From NCBI GenBank assembly GCA_029339505.1, contig JAQISU010000118.1:5879501-5943500 (forward strand): a DNA stretch of 64,000 bases. Reading direction: 5' to 3'. Below, one piece after another: positions 9,470 through 21,239 of the stretch. The position numbers were made by a program, and so were the translations under genes. Numbering within the stretch: position 1 is the stretch's first letter; the number at the start of each line of letters is the position of its first letter. The DNA comes from Unio delphinus. Taxonomy: Eukaryota; Mollusca; Bivalvia; Unionida; Unionidae. The notes beneath the pieces were generated by a model. It did no database searches. It was not told the origin of the DNA and was given only the letters and a program-made list of their open reading frames with translations.

Positions 9470-12400
9470 TCACCAGACTTTGTTAATGATATTGAAGAGC
9501 CTTCTTCCCTGGGTGGAGGTATTCCACCCGTCTTGCCATTTTTGGTCGATTAGACTTGAAATAAAGCCATATAGTTCCTGAGTACTGTAATCTAGGTGTA
9601 TTTGTTCGTTTTCGGACAACTTTTGTTTCGCTGTTTGATCTGCGAAGTCATTACCTCTGATGTTTATATGGGAGGGGACCCACATAAACTCTATTTGTTT
9701 ATTATTTTTGTTAATATCTTTAATGATTTTATTTGCTTGTCTCAGGAAGTTCCCTCTGGAGGCTGTGTTGTTATTTTCAATGGATGTCAAAGTGCTAAGA
9801 GAGTCGCTAATTATGACTGTTTTTTCAATTTGGTTGGTTTGGGCCCATTTTAGCGCTTCTAGTATGGCCCAGAATTCTGCCGTATAGATGGAACAGTGGT
9901 TAGGTAGTCTTTTGCCGAATTGGATATTTAGCTCAGGGATGACAGATGCGGCAGCTGTTCGTGGGGGGTTAGCTGTTTTTGCGCCATCTGTATATATTTT
10001 AGTGTATTGCGCGTATTTGTGATTAATTTCCTCAATAACTTGGGATTTAAGGGCGAGTTCTTGCCCTTGCTTGTTTCCCTGTAGTGCTATGGTGGTGTTG
10101 ACGTTTATTTTACTACAGTCCCAAGGTTCTGAGTCGTAGTAGGTGATTTGTTCCGATATTAGTTCTTTGATAGGGAGTTGTTCAGTTAGTTTTGTGTGAT
10201 GTGGCCCGCCGGGATATATTGCGGGTTTCCTAACGAATAGCTTCTTTTACAGTTATTGATGGCAACACGGGTGGGGTGCGTTGTTGGATGTATTGATATT
10301 CTCGCCGCGTGCCTTAATATTAGTTCCTGTCGCCTAAGATGAAGAGGGAGTTCTCCCGTTAAGATTTGTAGTTCGGCGAGGGAAGTGGATGGTAAAGTGT
10401 TAGTGCATAGAGCGAGCGCTTGCCTTTGAATTTTGTCTAATTTTTTTAAGTGTTTTTTTTGGGGCTGAGTAGTATACCTGACACCCATAGTCTAATTTGG
10501 ACCTTATTAAGGCTTTGTACAGGGTTAAGAGTGTTTCCTGGTTGGATCCCCAGGTTGTGCCTTTTAGGTTTTTAAGAAGATTAAGGTCTTTTTGGCATCT
10601 TTTTTCTAATTCATTTATATGATGGCTCCAATTTAGATGTCTGTCGTAAAACATACCTAGGAATTTGACCGCTGGTACGAGTTTTTTTCCTTACTCTGAA
10701 TTGTTAGCTTGGAGTATTCTGTGTGTTTTTTCCTAATTGGGGAGAAGAGAACCGCAACAGTTTTCTCGCTGGACAGTTTAAACCCCCACTTATTAGCCCA
10801 ATTCCCTATGTTATCCAGGCTTTTTTGTATATCCATAATAGTTTTGTGGTGGGAGGGGTTGCCTGCTCTCCATAGGCCACTGTCATCAGCAAATTGTGAG
10901 ATCTCCATTAGATTCGAGGTTAGGTTTTTGTCAAGGTCGTTAATCATGATATTGAATAGAGTGGGACTGAGTACACTGCCCTGTGGAGTGCCATTTTCCA
11001 GGGTGTGTGGCTCTGAATGGGTGTCCCCTATTCTGGTTATAATTTTCCTGTCCGTAAGGAAGTTTTCAATGAATTTAAACATACGTCCGGTGATGCCATA
11101 GTGGTTTAGTTTGGCTATGAGGCCTTTTGTCCAGACGAGGTCAAATGCTTTTTCAAGGTCAAGAAAAACCGCTATTAAGTTTCTGTCGGCCTTTTTCTTA
11201 GCGTGAAAGGCATTTTTAATGGCGGTTTCTAACGGAATTAGTTGATCCGTGGTGGATCTGTTGTTTCTGAAGCCACATTGATTGTGCGATAGGCACTGGT
11301 TGCTTTCAAGGTGGTATTTTAACCTGTTTACCAATATGGTTTCCATAAGTTTGCATATATTGTTGGTGAGGGAGATTGGCCTATAAGAGTTAATAATATT
11401 GGGGTCCTTGCCCTGCTTTAGAATCGGGACCACTATTGCGGTTTTCCATTTATGGGGGAGATGTCCTGTAGTCCATATTTTGTTTAGCAAGTTTAATACC
11501 GATTTTTTAATGTTGGGTGGGATATGTTTGTAGATAGTGTAGCCTATTTGGTCTTCACCTGGTGAAGTCTTAGTTTTAGAGTTTAGGGCTGTATCCCATT
11601 CGTATTCTGTGATTTCCTTGTTTAGTGGTGTGTCGGTGGGGCCCTGGTCTATAAAGAATTTTTTTTTATTTTCGGCTAAGTGCCGATGATTTTGAAATTC
11701 GATTGTATGGTTTGTGTTGCTGCTCATGTCAGAAAAATGCTGAGCTAGTTTTGCTACCTTCTGTTCGTTAGAGATGGCCCCTGAGAGTTTAGGGACTGTG
11801 TTGCGAGTTTTCCCTCGAATTTGTTTGATCTTGTCCCAGACTTGTTTTGAACTAGTTTTAATGTCGATAGAAGAGCAGTAATCACGCCAGGTTTGTTCTT
11901 TGGCTTGTTTAATTACTGTTTTTAAGTGCTTTTCTTTATTTTTATATGTTTGGAAATCACTAGAGTTCTTAGTTTTCCTAAATCTACAGGGTGCTGTTTT
12001 TTTGGCCTTGTGTGCCTCTTTGCAATGGTCGTTCCACCAAGGTATGGGTTGCTTATTTATGTTACGTTTAGTTTTGGGTATGTTGTCGGTTGCTGCTGCC
12101 CTGATTGTGTTAATTAGCTGGTCGTAATGTTTCTCTACGTTTTCCCCCTCCATGTTTGTTATGTCAATTGAAGCTAGTTGTGTTTGGAAAGAGAGCCAAT
12201 CTGCTTTTTTGTAATTCCATTTTGGGTTTAAGTTTAGTGGGTTATATTGGACTGTCATCTGTAGCGTGATTATTACAGGGAAGTGATCGCTGCCCATGGG
12301 GTCAGCTTGGTCCACTCGCCAACTGGTCATCTGAGCTAATGCTGGGGTGCACATGGTGAGATCGATGGAGGTCATGCTACCGTCGATAGGATTTAGTCGT

Positions 12401-12960
12401 GTCTTAGCGCCGTCGTTTAATATGGTCAAGTTAGATTCGACTATCCAGTTTTCTACCAACCTGCCTCTATTGTCCGTTCTATCGCCTCCCCATATTGTAT
12501 TGTGTGCATTAAAGTCGCCACATATGACTATCCGCTCAACCCGTCTTAAAGTGTTGATGTGCCTATATGTGTCTAAGTTTATTTCGGCACTATTACCCCC
12601 TCGGTCATAGAAATTAACTATTTGAATTGATGTGTTACCAATATCGATTAGGATGGACTGCATCTCGGTATGGTTATTGTTGATGGTTTGGTTAACTGGT
12701 GTGGTGTTGGGGAGCCGCTCATTTGTGTATATGACTAATCACCCTCCTTGCCCATTTGTTCTGTGATGGAAGTGCCCTGGGGTGTAACCGGGTATGGTAG
12801 GTAATCGCTTGGTTTTGTCTGATAGTTTCGTCTCCTGGATGCAGAGGATGTCAGGTTTGTTTATTGAATTTTGTATTTTGATTTTTAATTCCTTTATGTT
12901 TCCTAGCAATCCTCTGGCATTCCACTGCCATATTGTAATGTTGCTTCCCCTGTGGTTCAT
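9131..12960 (-). pseudogene. LINE ORF2: endonuclease, reverse transcriptase, RNase H, CCHC
   Basis: The frame starts at ATG 12960 with an apurinic-type endonuclease (QWNARGL, CIQETKL, GDFNAHN, GSDHFPV). A TGA interrupts it near 12739. Reverse transcriptase follows: SYRPISLTNNICK, AVFLDLEKAFD, NGTPQGSVLSPTLF, and the catalytic FADD near 10890. Frameshifts occur near 10690 and 10450, each in a T run. An RNase H domain (YTDGAKT, AEFWAILEAL, ISDSLSTL, WVPSHINIRGNDFAD) spans about 10100-9600, with a TGA near 9470. A C-terminal zinc motif CYHC...HVINDC ends at 9131. The domain order is that of I-superfamily LINEs with RNase H. Several disruptions make this copy inactive unless they are sequencing errors in homopolymers. 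Confidence 0.85.
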
Positions 12961-13006
12961 AGTGACTTCGGTCGTTAATATGTTGATAGCTCCTGCTGTT
13001 TTTGAT

Positions 13007-15382
13007 TTAGTTTTGTTTTAGTTCTTTTATTTGTGTTTCAATTAGTTTGAATTGTTGTATACAAATGAGGTTGTTGTTAATTATGCTTTGTTTTATGTCG
13101 TTTAGAGCTGTTTCTAGATAACCATCGAATTTGGGTATGTTAGCAGGTGTTCGTTTATCAGGTGGGTGTAGGGTTGTTTGCGTGCATTTGTCTGTTTTGG
13201 ACGTATTGGTCTGTTTGTTGATTTTCCCGCCCCCTTCCCCTCTCCCTACTGAGTGGTTGGGTTTGGAGGTTGGTGCCAGTTTTTTGGCCAGGTGGTATGG
13301 GATGTTTTGTGCATTCATGATTTCTATTGTGTTGTATTCTTTTATCATGTAGGGACACTCCTGGGACTTGGCTAAGTGCGGTCCCCGGCAGTTGGCACAT
13401 TTAGGGTTTCTCCTACACTCCCCCTTATGGTACCCCCCGCACTGCCTACAGACTGTTTCGTATCTGCAACTGGAGGCAAAGTGTCCCCAGTGCTGACAGT
13501 TGGTGCAGAATCTGGGTTTGTTAATATAGGGCTCGAGTCTGAGCCATGGTCCTGAGGGACTGAGCCGGATAAGTGGTTGCAGTGGTGTTGCAGATTCAAG
13601 GACAGCTAAGTGATTTTCACTGTTGTTTTATTTGAGCTTATATGCCTTGGTGATGTGTGTGCCACCTAAATGGAAGTATTCGGTTAGAGTAGTGTTATCC
13701 ATGTTTTTGCAGTTTCTTGGTAGTTTTATTACTTTTTTGAATGTCACTTTAGGCTGGGTACTGGTTTTTTGGTTGTCGTTGTTGCTGTTATGGCAATCGG
13801 TGTCTAATTTGTCTGATTTTTGGTTGTTAGTCTGAGTCTTGTCGGTGGTATTTGAATTTGTATTACCTTGTAGCTCGGTGGTGTGGGTGGGGTTTAGAGC
13901 TTTCTCCCCAACTTGCCTATGTAATGTGACTTTAACTTTTATGTTGCATAGTATTTAAATTTCTAGGTATTTCGCTATTTGAGCCTGTGTACTACATTGA
14001 ACAATGATATAGTTTGTGTTGGGTCTTATGACTTTAAATTCAAGCCCGTGGACTTTGAGCAGTGCGTTGATGATGCTGTTTAGACTAAGGTTGAGTAATT
14101 GAGATGAGTGACAGGTTATGAAGATGGTGTGTGACATAGGGTGGTACCGATATTTTGGGTTAGAGTTTTCCGACGATAGGGGAGTTGTTTTAACCGGCGT
14201 TTTTGATGTGTCTTTTTTAATGTACATGGGTATTTTACCTTTGCCCTGGCCATCCCACGGGTTTATCTGTCTTTTTGTGGTGGTGGTGGTGGTGACAGGT
14301 TTAAGTTTACCGCCTTTGGGGCTGTCGTAAATTAAGTCCGTAGCAGTGAGGGGTTTAGAGGGGCCGGGTGTTTGACTGCTGTTTATTTTACCCTGCTTGT
14401 TATCTGTCTTATGAACCTGTTGTTTTTGTTCTACCTTGCCTGCTTGATTTGAATCCGGATTTTGCCTGATGTTCATACCTAGCATGAATTCATTGCTATG
14501 GTTTTGCTGATCGCGTTTGGTTTTTTGGTTAGTGAGTTGTGCAGGCACAGTAGGTTTAGTAGCCTGTTTTTGATTGGTAGTTGGTTCGTCGGGTTGTTTA
14601 TGGTTACGTGTAGGTTCCGAAACCTTTTTAGTAGCGATGTTCTGGTTGGTTGGCTGGTCTTTGTTGTGTTTGGAGATTTGGGTTACATTTGTTGTGCTAT
14701 TGGGTAAAGTACCCTGCTTTTGGTTGGTTGTTGCAGTTTTGGGGTTTGCAGGGTTCTGATTTAGAGCCGATGGTAGGTTGTGTCCTGAGTTTTGGTTGGT
14801 TAGGTCGGACTGTGATTCATTTAGAGCATTTTCTGTTAAACCGTACTGCCCTAGTCCTAGACCCGAAGTACTGTGAGTTGTGTTAATGATGATCGGTCCA
14901 AACGGTTTTTTAACTGGTGATTGCGCTAACTGTAGATACTGGGGTGGATTAATGTTGTGGTCCCTAATTTGGCAGTACTTTTCCAAATATGAGTGATTCG
15001 AGGGTAGTGTTGTGTCCATCGCTACTTTCCCCAATTTTTCGCCTGGTATTTGAAATTGTATTGGAGAGTTTGGCGACAGAAGTGCTGCTTGTTGTCTGAT
15101 TAGATCAGGGGAGGAGGTGAGAATGGGTGAACTGATTGTGTTACAGTTGTACCCTATCGTGGAGCAATTTAAATTGGTCTCGCTCAGTTTCCTGTGTATG
15201 TCTGATGGTCCTATAGGTAAGCTCCCTATGTAAATTGGCGATATGACGTTGTTATTAATGCTATTCATGCCGGTGTGTTGCATGGCGGCCATCTTGGCTT
15301 CTAGCTTCTTACGTTTTGTGGTTTGCCACGTTTGTCTATTTCTTTTGAGCATTGCCGATTTCAAAGTAGCTTGCCTATCCAT
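13007..15382 (-). pseudogene. LINE ORF1 (gag-like) with three CCHC zinc knuckles
   Basis: Starts at ATG 15382 and stays open to about 13955 (475 residues): a basic N-terminus, long Q/N/T/P-rich low-complexity middle, then an RNA-recognition-like segment (KYRYHPMSHTIFITCHS...). After a frame change near 13955 and a stop near 13630 the sequence continues with three knuckles: CTNCQHWGHFASSC, CRQCGGYHKGEC and CANCRGPHLAKSQEC. The last stretch, intact from about 13348 to 13007, is helical and ends KELKQN. ORF1 proteins of this kind bind RNA and package the LINE transcript. ORF2 begins 46 bases downstream. Confidence 0.8.
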
Positions 15383-15991
15383 GTTTGTGGTGAGAGTGAT
15401 TAGCTAGAGAGTGTTAAAAGTTTTGAAAATGGAGGTATGTTAAAAAGGTAGTAGATGGTCAATTGGCAGCTTTATTTCGTTCAATTGAAAATCGCACAGT
15501 GGAGATCTAGTTAGATTTCTTGTGCGGATTCAATCCAGGTAGTTCCTAGTTTGTGTTGCCTAGGGCCTGTTTGCGGAAATAATAGACAATTGTAGAGTGT
15601 TAGATTTTAGTACGTTAAAGCGAGAGATAGTCTGGTGTTTTAAACAGCACTGATTTATATGCCCGAAGGCTTAGTGAAAAATTCCTACCTTGAGTATAGA
15701 TTATGCGTGGTAGTGTAATCCTTACTGTTAGCTGGTTGGAATGGCTTGCGGTATGCAATGTGGGCCGTCTTTCTTGCTGACTGGTAGACAAAGGCGATGA
15801 TGTCTTTTGTGGGGCCGTAGCTTTTAGCAGGCAGTCCGGATTCTTTGTTTCCTTTTGTTATCCTCTTCTATTCTTCTATTCTAGAGCTGCTCTTCTTGAT
15901 GTTATTTGTTCAGCGGCAGTGGTAGTTGTTGAGAATTCCTTTTTGTTAGCGCACGATACGTCTGATCTTCACTTGTGAATCCAACGATGTC
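15383..15991 (-). other. Probable LINE 5' untranslated region / promoter
   Basis: Upstream of ORF1, with no long open frame. It directly abuts the truncated 3'-end copy (15992-17086), so the head-to-tail junction lies near 15992. The sequence to the left of copy A (below 8376) does not resemble this stretch, so the shared 3' end is about where identity stops. Confidence 0.45.
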
Positions 15992-16342
15992 GTGAATTGT
16001 GTCAATTTTTTTCTGTTCTCTTGGGTTTTTGGTGGTGTTCGTACCTTGGTACATGTACCACCGGTTAATGTGTGCACCGCACACTTCTTAGATTATCCAC
16101 AGGGACGGAATTGTGCCACGTCCCAGGGCATTAATGTGTTCATGGAACACTACTGAAATTCTGGCCGTCTAGGTTGGTTCTTGGCCGTCTGGGCTGGTTC
16201 TTGTATAAAGGATGTTTCTGACGTTTCTGATGTCATAGGTCGGTGCTGCTTGATTCCAGGCTAGGTCTAGACATCGCCGTATATTTTAATTTTGAATGAT
16301 CAGTGCTGTTTAATTAGAAGGTCGAGAATGGAACCAGGTTTG

Positions 16343-16374
<32 letters not shown>

Positions 16375-17086
16375 TGTTGTTGTTTTGTTGTTGTTGATTG
16401 TTTTGTTGGTTGTTGTTGTTTTGTTGTTTTTGTTTGTTGATGTGTGTTGTTGTTTGTTTTATTGTTGTTGTTTGTTTGCGTTTGTTGGCTGTTGTTATTG
16501 TTGTGTGTGATAAATATATATATAAATATATATATTTTTTATTATTTTTTTTTTTTTTTTTTTTTTTTTTTCCTGGTTCCAATAGGTGGGAGTACGGAAG
16601 GAAAGAGAGAAGATGTTGTTAGTCATGCAGAGGCCATATGTTATGAGAGATGGTATTATAGGGGTGGGGGATAGGTTTGTTTGATATATTTTAAGTGTGT
16701 GTGTGTGTGTATGTATAGGTTATCCTACTTGTATTAGTTACTGGTGTTATATTTTGTTGAGAAGGCCTGTGTCTTTAAGATATTGTATGATATTCCGGTA
16801 TGTTGTTTCAATATTATTGTTTGCGTTTTGGAAGATTTCCGGGTATGTATGAGGGGATCCGATTTCCGCCTGTTTTGATATTAGTTCCTTTCTTTCTTTT
16901 CTCAATTTCGTGCAGTCGTTTATAACGTGTGATAAGTCTTCAGGGACTTTGCTGTGATAACAATTTGGGTTATTTGGGAATGGGCCGAGGTATTTGCCGA
17001 AACTGTTGGCCAATTTTGTTTTCCCTGTTAATAGCCGATTTATAATTATTTGCTCCTGAGACTTAAGTTGAGGACTTTTGCGATTT
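15992..17086 (-). repeat. LINE 3'-end direct repeat, copy B (5'-truncated LINE)
   Basis: Near copy of 8376-9469. Its first codons fuse in frame to the capsid gene: the capsid frame passes from G-Q-L-R directly into LINE ORF2 residues N-R-K-S-P-Q and runs to the ORF2 stop at 16747. In this copy the zinc motif has lost one cysteine (CYHSKV instead of CYHCKV). Confidence 0.85.
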
Positions 17087-18306
17087 CGCAGTTGCCCAGA
17101 TTTTATAGGGTGGAAATGTCCCTCGTCGCTGCCTTGGTCTGGAGTGAAATCAAAAGCCCACAAAGTGTAACCTTTTGCATAATCGTCGTAGGAAATACCG
17201 TGACTGGTGTTGGTTCCTAACTGTCCTGTGGCTTCGTACAGTGACAAGTACGATCTCAAGTAATTCTTCTGTTCGCCAAAGTCGAGTTCGAAGTGTCGGG
17301 TACACAAAGTTTTACCATCGCGACTGACTTCGATTTTGGTTACTGCATAGTGCTTAAACTGGAAAGGATTTTCAGTGAGGGCACCGTTGAGGGCTGCATT
17401 GTTGACGATACCGATGAATAAACGTTTGGGTAACTGTCCTTGAAACAGATGATCTTCGATCTTAGATCGGAGTCCTGCGGCAATGGTAAAAGTTTTGACT
17501 TCCACGCGTCGTATCGGATACTTGGCTGTCGTTCTGCTCAAAGTGTGGCTGATCTCATTTCCCACTTTAGGTAACACTTCCACACGACGCACGTATAACC
17601 TGGCTTCTTGGATAATGGTTTTGTAGTCGTTGGTAAGAGCCATCAAATGGAAAGCAGCACTGCTACGATTTAGTCTCAAGCGAATATCCACCCCGTTCAG
17701 CAAATACTTTTCTTGAAACCACATGTCCAAATGCAAACGATCGAACAGTTCTAAACTACGTCCTTGCAAAATTTTCTTTCGACGGTCGTTAAAACCTACA
17801 TTGTGAGGATCTGCAAGATTGTCACCCTCAGCTGCTACGGGCAAGGCTGTGTCATTAAACTTATCTGCTGTGTCAGGTTTCCATACCACGCAAGCATCTA
17901 GATGAGTGTTCTTGGCTTCTTTTCTGTACGTCAAGAGATTTTCGAGGTACGCTCGGTAAGGGTAAGTATCCATGCTACTGCTGATCAGTTTGTTATTCAT
18001 GTACAAATCCACATCGCTGAACAAGGAATGCATGAAATTGTTGACAGGAGCTACTCTATCATTGACTCCTGGATTGGTGTTGTCCGTTTTGGCTACTTTC
18101 ACTTTCAAATACAAGTAACTGTTGTTGAGATCGATGTAATCTTTGGGTTGTCCTTTGATTTCAAACTCGATGGGAGCTGAATCCGTCAAAGAGGAGACGG
18201 GATGAAATTCAACCCATTGGGCTTCTTGCATGGTCATCATCATGGGTGGCATGGCAAAGAGATCCAGTTCCGACTTGGAACAGGCACAAGATTCTTGGTG
18301 CATCAT
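17087..18306 (-). pseudogene. Polinton major capsid protein, C-terminus replaced by LINE
   Basis: Starts at ATG 18306 (tandem ATGs) and encodes about 407 residues of the double-jelly-roll major capsid protein of Polintons. It has the N-terminal block EFEIKGQPKDYIDLNNSYLY, VDLYMNNKLISSS, YPYRAYLENLL, a central PIRRVEVKTFTIAAG, and the late block HYAVTKIEVSRDG...YLRSYLSLYEATG. The family's C-terminal stretch normally follows GHFHPIKSGQLR, but there the LINE begins, so roughly the last 40-50 residues are missing. The frame continues 112 residues through LINE sequence to 16747. The start lies 10 bases from the preceding gene, so it probably shares a transcript with it. The capsid is not expected to be functional. 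Confidence 0.9.
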
Positions 18307-18315
18307 TTTTTACTT

Positions 18316-18702
18316 TTAATAATCAAAAATGTCTAAGTCTCGAACGGTTCTTTTTTTCTTTGTCTTTCTAACTTTAGAGGTACGGAGACTTTTGAAAGGG
18401 TGTCTTCGTCGTCGCTTTCTACCTTGTCCTTGCTGTGTCCTCAAGGAAGTAGGAATGTCAGACTCGGTACCGTTCAGGACATTTATAGGACTTTCTCGTC
18501 GACCCAAAATCTCTTTACCCGTTTGAAGCAAGACATTTTTGCCTGCTCTCAAAAAAGCTTGTTTGGGGTTTTGTTTGTCAATGAGAATATTGTGAAGAAA
18601 ATCTTTGCCGTGAGTCAATGCGGCATCTTTTAAGGCGTGCAATCCTCGTGTCACCATCGGTTTTAAAACAGGAACCACGGTACGAAAGGCTGATTTAAAC
18701 AT
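18316..18702 (-). CDS. Small basic virion-type protein between capsid and penton-like genes
   Basis: Intact, 128 residues from ATG 18702. The N-terminal half is amphipathic and hydrophobic (FRTVVPVLKPMVTRGLHALK), with a central KQNPKQAFLRAGKNV stretch. The C-terminal third is strongly basic (QGRKRRRR, SKVRKTKKKR). Polintons and adintoviruses usually have such a gene next to the capsid genes, sometimes compared with adenovirus minor virion proteins. The amphipathic-plus-basic layout suggests a membrane- or DNA-contacting internal virion protein. That role is inference. It lies 10 bases before the MCP gene and 62 bases after the penton-like gene, with no TATA box of its own that I can see. Confidence 0.7.
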   Translation of the reverse strand: MFKSAFRTVVPVLKPMVTRGLHALKDAALTHGKDFLHNILIDKQNPKQAFLRAGKNVLLQTGKEILGRRESPINVLNGTESDIPTSLRTQQGQGRKRRRRHPFKSLRTSKVRKTKKKRTVRDLDIFDY

Positions 18703-18764
18703 ATCTAATAAAAAAAGGTCCTCGTTGTCGAGTGACTCCTTGGTACACAGGATACATCACTTTT

Positions 18765-19695
18765 TCAGTTGTTTGAGAATCGTTTTTGAAAATGGAGTTT
18801 CACTGTGACTTTCCCTTTGGTAAATGGAATATTTTGTCCTAGTTCTCCTTTTATAGTAATGTTGACACTGTCGAAATACGACTTACTGACGGGTAAATAA
18901 TGAGGTTGTATAAATTCGCGGTGAACATGATAGGTATTTCCACCTTCTTCGTCAGCGGTAGTGGTATCCACTTTGAAAGGAATGACACGTAGTAACGGTA
19001 CAGAGGTGTGTCCTACTACGTTGTACTCCACTACATCGGAGTACACAAACATCAAGTTGAGTCTTTGATTCATTTCTACAGGGAATCGAAAATATTTTGA
19101 AAAATCTATGTTACTGCTTATGCCTGGTATTTCCTTTTTGTTCGAGAGCATCTTGAGGTCTCCACCTAAAATATCAAACATTTCAGGACAAAAGGTAATG
19201 GCTATTATTTTCTTCTCTGAAAATTTGATCATGAGGCGACGAGCCACTTTAATGTATTCAAAGGTAACACTTTCTTTGATTTTTTCCAGCGGTTTACCAA
19301 ACACAGCATTGAACCTGTTGGCAATCGTAGTCACTAAATGTTGACCACTAAAATAGTAGCCTGCTGGAATGGTGATCACATGAGTGGACAGTTGTTTAGT
19401 TAAGGGCTCATTTGATTTCTTGGTGTCCATACCAGGGATGCCTCGTTCGTCTAAGGCATGTTGCAATTGCTTGTCATACACTTCTACTGTAAAAGTGTTT
19501 TCATTTGCGACGATGTTTTTGATTTGTGTCGGGTGTATCATTTCCACTAAAGCCACTTCCATAATGAGCATTTTGATCCAAATGCATGGCTTGAGGTAAT
19601 TTAGCCGTGTAACAGCACAACGTGTTGTTAGGAAACACCTCCATGGAACTGTCACTAGGTAACGTTAAGTAAAATTGGTTAATAGTGTGGTTCAT
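18765..19695 (-). pseudogene. Polinton minor capsid (penton-like) protein, frameshifted
   Basis: The authentic start is ATG 19695 (MNHTINQFYLTLPSDSS), typical of single-jelly-roll Polinton penton-like proteins. After about 45 codons, near 19560, the frame is lost. The homologous sequence resumes one frame over at EVALVEMIHPTQIKNI and runs to 18765. It includes TIPAGYYFSGQHLV, RLMIKFSE...ITFCPEMFDILGG, LMFVYSDVVEYNVVGHTSVPLLRVI and HYLPVSKSYFDSVNITI, all recognisable family blocks. Length would be about 310 residues. The ATG overlaps the stop of the upstream membrane-protein gene by four bases, so the two are co-transcribed. A single indel is either real decay or assembly error. Confidence 0.85.
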
Positions 19696-20114
19696 ATTTC
19701 CAATGTTCTTTTGTCCGAGGAGCCACTCGAGGTTAAAGGAGTGTCTAACAGAGGATTGTGATTGGAAGAGTGACTGTCAGGAGAATGACTAACGTTGGAT
19801 GCAAGACTCCCAATAGTGTTATTGTTGTTCCCGTTGTAAGAGGAGTATTTCAGGGAAGGATTGGGAAGAAGATACCCGATGCAACTGCTGAGTAAAATGG
19901 TCCACAATTGTTTGTCTCCTTGTTGCAAACTCAAATTAGCAATGGCTGCACCGATGACACAATACACCACAAAGATTTGACAGAAAAAGACGATTTGCGT
20001 TTTAGGGACACGTTCTCCACACCACACCCACAAGGGTTGCTTTTGTAAATCTTGCAGAGAGGAAGTGGGTGAAGGAGTAGTCACTGTGGTTGCTGAAGCT
20101 GTATTGAAGGGCAT
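19692..20114 (-). CDS. Small membrane protein of the Polinton virion cluster
   Basis: Intact, 140 residues from ATG 20114. It has a threonine/proline/serine-rich N-terminus, a hydrophobic segment (IVFFCQIFVVYCVIGAAIA, about residues 41-59), a second hydrophobic stretch (LWTILLSSCIGYLLPNPSLK, about 69-88) and a serine/asparagine-rich tail. Similar two-segment membrane proteins with a GYLLPNP-type motif occur beside Polinton capsid genes; I recall this from family patterns only. A TATAAAAAG box (about 20128-20135) lies inside the 3' end of the integrase gene. It probably drives this gene together with the penton-like, basic and capsid genes downstream. Confidence 0.7.
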   Translation of the reverse strand: MPFNTASATTVTTPSPTSSLQDLQKQPLWVWCGERVPKTQIVFFCQIFVVYCVIGAAIANLSLQQGDKQLWTILLSSCIGYLLPNPSLKYSSYNGNNNNTIGSLASNVSHSPDSHSSNHNPLLDTPLTSSGSSDKRTLEI

Positions 20115-20119
20115 AATGG

Positions 20120-21232
20120 TTACTTCTTTTTATAGTCGATGACTTGCGATGCGCCAATCTAAGAATCAAAACTAGGAGGATATCCTTTCCAACGTACTTT
20201 GACTTCTTTGACACGACGTTTTCCTACTTTACGGGTTCTTCGTTCGAGAATGCTTTCAATGTCGTACACGTCGTCTTCTTTTTTGGTGACACGTTGTAAC
20301 TCAGGCAAGTAAAACGTTCCTTTTAAGACTTCTCCGTTCATGTCTTCCAATTTATAGACGGTAGGATGACGATCACGCTCTCGTCCAGTAACACGAAACA
20401 ATTCGGTGGTCCAGTTGGGTAAGTAACCTTTGTCGAAAGTGCGTTTGGGTTTGCCAATGCGTACCCAATCTCCCGGGGTTAACACTTCTCCACCTTTCTT
20501 AGGCGCAACCAACGTCCGGGACGTACCAAATAAGCGCTCAAAAACAGTCACTTCGTTGTCGGGTGCCACCTCTTGTGGGGTACGTCCAATGCTTCTATGG
20601 TAAGATTGATTGTAGGCTTGAACTAAGTGCGGTAAGACGTCGATGTACTTGAGAGTGTGTTGATGCGTAAAATATTTCCACATGCGTTCTTTCAAGGTAC
20701 GTTGAAAACGTTCCACGATACTGGCTTTGGTTTCAGGATTTTTGGTGGTGAAAAAATGAATGTCACGTTTCTTTAATTCTCGTTGGAAAGCTTGGTTCAG
20801 AAATTCGGTACCTTTGTCGGTTTGCCATCGAAGAGGGTGACGACCACTTTGTTTCAACACCAGTTGCAAAGCTCGTACTTACTCTCCGCTCGATTTGGAT
20901 GTCAATGGTACGACCCAGGCGAATTTAGAAAAGACGTCGATGACACAAAATAAATATTTGTAGCCACGATTGTAAGTGGCTAAATGAGAGACATCAGCTA
21001 AATCGGCTTGCCATTGATGATCGATGCCTTCCACTTGAGTGCGACTTCTGTGAAATGTTCGTCGAATGGGTTTGTGTAAAGTGTACGTCACTTGTTCTTG
21101 TAACCATCGTTGTACTTCAGGTAAACGAAGCTTTTTCAGGCGAGTTTTGGCAGCACGATACAATTTCTGAATGCCTCCGTAACCTGCAGGGTGAGCTGGA
21201 TCGTAGTAAATGCTGGCTAATACCTTCTCCAT
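20120..21232 (-). pseudogene. Polinton integrase (retroviral-type, DDE, chromodomain), two nonsense codons
   Basis: 371 codons in one frame from ATG 21232 to the stop at 20120. The N-terminal zinc-binding region contains PAHPAGYGGIQKLYRAAK. The catalytic core has D in WQADLADVSHL, D in QTDKGTEF, and E in KASIVERFQRTLKERMW. Two SH3/chromodomain-like segments follow, ending with VKVRWKGYPPSFDS. An in-frame TAA near 20879 splits the core between the first and second acidic residues. A TAG near 20159 replaces the conserved tryptophan after PPSFDS. The enzyme would join the element's AG...CT ends to a 6-bp staggered target, as the flanking ATGGCA shows happened once. As read here it is inactive. 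Confidence 0.9.
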
Positions 21233-21239
21233 GGTTTAG

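Larger units (their letters stand above)
8376..17086 (-). mobile_element. I-superfamily-like LINE inserted in the capsid gene, with its 3' end duplicated upstream
   Basis: On the minus strand the block reads: a 1.09-kb fragment of a LINE 3' end (17086 to about 15992), a 5' region (15991-15383), ORF1 (15382-13007), ORF2 (12960-9131) and a 3' region down to about 8376. The 17086-15992 segment is a near copy of 9469-8376. The arrangement is that of a 5'-truncated copy followed head-to-tail by a full-length copy, which superficially mimics an element with long terminal repeats. ORF2 has endonuclease, reverse transcriptase, RNase H and a terminal CCHC motif, which is the I-superfamily layout. The insertion truncates the major capsid gene. 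Confidence 0.75.

Noticed and set aside
9131..17086. LINE block interpreted as an LTR retrotransposon
   Set aside because: The direct repeats contain the C-terminal codons and 3' UTR of ORF2, lack TG...CA ends, and the encoded endonuclease is of the apurinic LINE type with no integrase or protease.
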